Positions 62,517 through 64,000 of a stretch of DNA of 64,000 bases are shown in pieces (position 1 is the first letter of the stretch; every line of letters begins with the position of its first letter). The DNA comes from Myxococcales bacterium. GTDB taxonomy: Bacteria; Myxococcota_A; Polyangia; Nannocystales; Nannocystaceae. The position numbers and the translations under genes were made by a program. The notes below the pieces were generated by a model that did not search any database, was not told the origin of the DNA, and was given only the letters and a program-made list of their open reading frames with translations. The stretch is from contig JACKDU010000010.1 of NCBI GenBank assembly GCA_020633335.1, positions 310,001-374,000 of the forward strand, read 5' to 3'.

Positions 62517-62978
62517 CTAGAAGTCGTCGACGTCGTCGAGGGCGTCTTCAAGCGCGTCGATCTCGCGCTGTGACGCCTGCAGGTCGGTCGCGGCCGCGCC
62601 GGCTGCCCCCGCCGCCCCCGCCGCTCCGGCGGCCGTCGGCGCGATCGCGGCGCTCCCCCGACGGATCCACCGCCGGGCGACCAGGGCGATCGCCAGGATC
62701 GCCAGGATCGCGGCGATCGCGGTCCCCCAGAGGAGCTCCGGGCGACCGACGTAGCCCTGGATGTCGGGGAAGCGGGCGACCAGCTCCGCCTCGATCTCCT
62801 CGCGTGTCGCCCCCGCCGACGCCTTGACCAGCATCTCGTTCTCGAGCTTGCGGGCCTGCGGCGAGGGGCAGGTGGCGATCGTCCGCCCCGGGCAATAGGG
62901 CGACATCAGGTCATGGCTGAGCTCGTTGACGAGCTGCTCCGCCTCGGGAGAGGCGACCGGAGGCGCTGGCGCGACCAT
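62517..62978 (-). CDS. CcmH-like cytochrome c maturation protein
   Basis: The 153-residue product contains LSHDLMSPYCPGRTIATCPS (residues 20-39), comparable with the LRC-x-x-C-QNQ region of CcmH/NrfF but with six residues between the two cysteines. ARKLENEMLVKASAGATREEIEAELVARFPDI then resembles the CcmH helix pair. A transmembrane helix follows near residues 84-103, then an Ala/Gly tail and an acidic end. No signal peptide is evident. A role in reducing apocytochrome c is suggested but not shown. It starts 10 nt after the upstream lipoprotein stop. Confidence 0.6.
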   Translation of the reverse strand: MVAPAPPVASPEAEQLVNELSHDLMSPYCPGRTIATCPSPQARKLENEMLVKASAGATREEIEAELVARFPDIQGYVGRPELLWGTAIAAILAILAIALVARRWIRRGSAAIAPTAAGAAGAAGAAGAAATDLQASQREIDALEDALDDVDDF

Positions 62979-62988
62979 CGGGCCCCGG

Positions 62989-63774
62989 CTAGTTCGACAT
63001 GTCGAGCTTCTTGGCCTTCTTGCCGCCCCCGCTGACCTTCTTCACCTTGGCCTTGCCGGTGTTCTTGGGCGGGTTGAGGGCCTTCTCGCAGAACTTGTCG
63101 TGGGCTTCCTTCTGCTTCGGGTCCTCGAGGTTCGGCTTCGGCGGGAGCTCGCCGCCGATGTTCTTGAGGTACTTGGTGATCTTGTTCTCGATGATGATCC
63201 AGTGGGCGTCCGACTTCTCGATCTCGGTGCGATCGGAGTCGTTATACGCCTTCGGGTAGCCGTGCATGATCAGCTCGTGGGCCTCGAGGAAGTGGCCGAT
63301 GAGCTTGGACTTCTCGAGGATCCGCGGCTCGTTGGCGAAGAGGCGCTGCTGCCAGGCGTTGATCTTCGGGATGAAGACCTGCTTGAACTGGTACCACTGC
63401 TCGTCCTCGGGGCTCCCGGGCTCGATGCCGAAGGCCTTCTCGCCCTCCTGCTTCATGTTCTCGCGGTAGCACTCGAGCTCGTTCCAGTAGTTGAGCATCT
63501 TCTTCAGGTTCTGCTTGTCGAACTTGTAGAGGTGCTTCTCGCCCTCGGGATCCTTGCGGTCCCAGGCCTTGAGCTCGGCGTCGGTCGGCGGCGGGAGGCC
63601 GTCGGGCGGGCGCTTCTTCGGGTTCGGCTTGTAGGCGCCGCTCTTCTCGAACTCATCCTCGGCGTTGGTCTTGAGCGAGTCTTCCAGCGACTTGTGCTCG
63701 CCGCAGCCAGAGGAAGACACGGCGAACGCCGTCACGAGGATGCTGCCGAGAACCAGACGCCAAGTGTTGCTCAT
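62989..63774 (-). CDS. Lysine-rich lipoprotein
   Basis: The 261-residue product has a signal peptide ending SSSGC (Cys near residue 24), so it is a predicted lipoprotein. The mature part is charged and helical, with LYKFDKQNLKKMLNYWNEL, a block INAWQQRLFANEPRILEKSKLIGHFLEAHE, and a Lys-rich end. Family unknown. The start ATG at 63774 has a GGCAGGAAA ribosome-binding site, and a TAAAGT -10-like hexamer lies 29 nt upstream. It probably forms an operon with the CcmH-like gene. Confidence 0.7.
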   Translation of the reverse strand: MSNTWRLVLGSILVTAFAVSSSGCGEHKSLEDSLKTNAEDEFEKSGAYKPNPKKRPPDGLPPPTDAELKAWDRKDPEGEKHLYKFDKQNLKKMLNYWNELECYRENMKQEGEKAFGIEPGSPEDEQWYQFKQVFIPKINAWQQRLFANEPRILEKSKLIGHFLEAHELIMHGYPKAYNDSDRTEIEKSDAHWIIIENKITKYLKNIGGELPPKPNLEDPKQKEAHDKFCEKALNPPKNTGKAKVKKVSGGGKKAKKLDMSN

Positions 63775-63930
63775 CTGCCGTTTCCTGCCCCGAGGGTCGG
63801 CTGACTTTAGCGAGGGGGCGCCGGGCTTGGCAAGCGCGGATCGCCCGCGGCGCTTGCCGCCGCCCGTCATCGACGTAGACTTGCGCCCCCCACGGGCGGC
63901 CGCCGGCGCCGCCCGGAAGGTCGAGACGAG

Positions 63931-64000
63931 ATGAGCGACGCGACCCCGAAGACCTCCCCAGCAAAGGCGAAACGCGCGAGCGCTGGGCATACCAGCACCC
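63931..64000 (+). CDS. N-terminus of a truncated gene
   Basis: The frame begins with ATG, preceded by GAGACGAG, and encodes a Lys/Ala/Thr/Pro-rich stretch (MSDATPKTSPAKAKRAS) running off the window. No function can be assigned; it is divergent from the lysine-rich lipoprotein. Confidence 0.4.
   Translation, partial: MSDATPKTSPAKAKRASAGHTST

Overview
The window is about 64 kb of very GC-rich chromosome with dense genes and almost exclusively G/C-ending codons. Gene content points to a myxobacterium, probably of the Nannocystaceae type. The clues are many small lipoproteins with Ser/Thr/Asp/Gly linkers such as TDTDTG, a choice-of-anchor L lipoprotein, a 2007-residue TPR protein, linked FHA and PP2C proteins, a LexA-like operator resembling the Myxococcus consensus, and no sign of prophage, IS elements or CRISPR. 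Taxonomy is inference; no 16S gene is present.

Layout. 1-8.4 kb: folC (partial) and accD on minus, purM, an FAD-type oxidoreductase, a membrane metallophosphoesterase, and a membrane Fe-S oxidoreductase translationally coupled to bolA. 8.4-19.1 kb: a lipoprotein, gamma-glutamyltransferase, tRNA-Gln and tRNA-Glu with a strong terminator, an N-formylglutamate amidohydrolase-like gene, two envelope proteins, a radical SAM protein, an L,D-transpeptidase and another lipoprotein. 19.4-24.4 kb: alr, a Crp/Fnr regulator, divergent thiS-thiG-thiE, a signal-peptidase-like protein that has lost its catalytic dyad, and tRNA-Thr. 24.6-33.4 kb: a beta-propeller lipoprotein, the giant TPR protein and a small membrane protein.

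33.9-44.2 kb is the most unusual part. It holds a 923-residue acidic protein made of roughly 90 tandem copies of an octapeptide (GGDAEADA). Next comes an imuA-imuB-dnaE2 mutagenesis operon whose promoter spacer is filled by a LexA-like box, then a HAD phosphatase. Last is a short class-I release-factor paralogue whose frame is broken by CTT-TGA-C, the same +1 programmed-frameshift site used by prfB but at a different place in the protein. Recurrent TGTCC-N4-GGACA palindromes are scattered through this region.

44.4-64 kb: a choice-of-anchor lipoprotein, two convergent TerB-like genes, a second metallophosphoesterase with a WD40-like partner, rlmKL, an SGNH-like lipoprotein, and an epimerase/PP2C/zinc-ribbon-FHA operon. 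These are followed by a lipoprotein plus zinc-phospholipase-C-like pair, an SMI1/TPR/AT-hook protein, an FHA-CpaF-like protein without P-loop, a CcmH-like protein, a lipoprotein and a truncated final gene.

A general property is that many first genes have a TAnnnT -10 hexamer only 6-8 nt before the start codon. This implies widespread leaderless mRNAs and supports several start choices made here.
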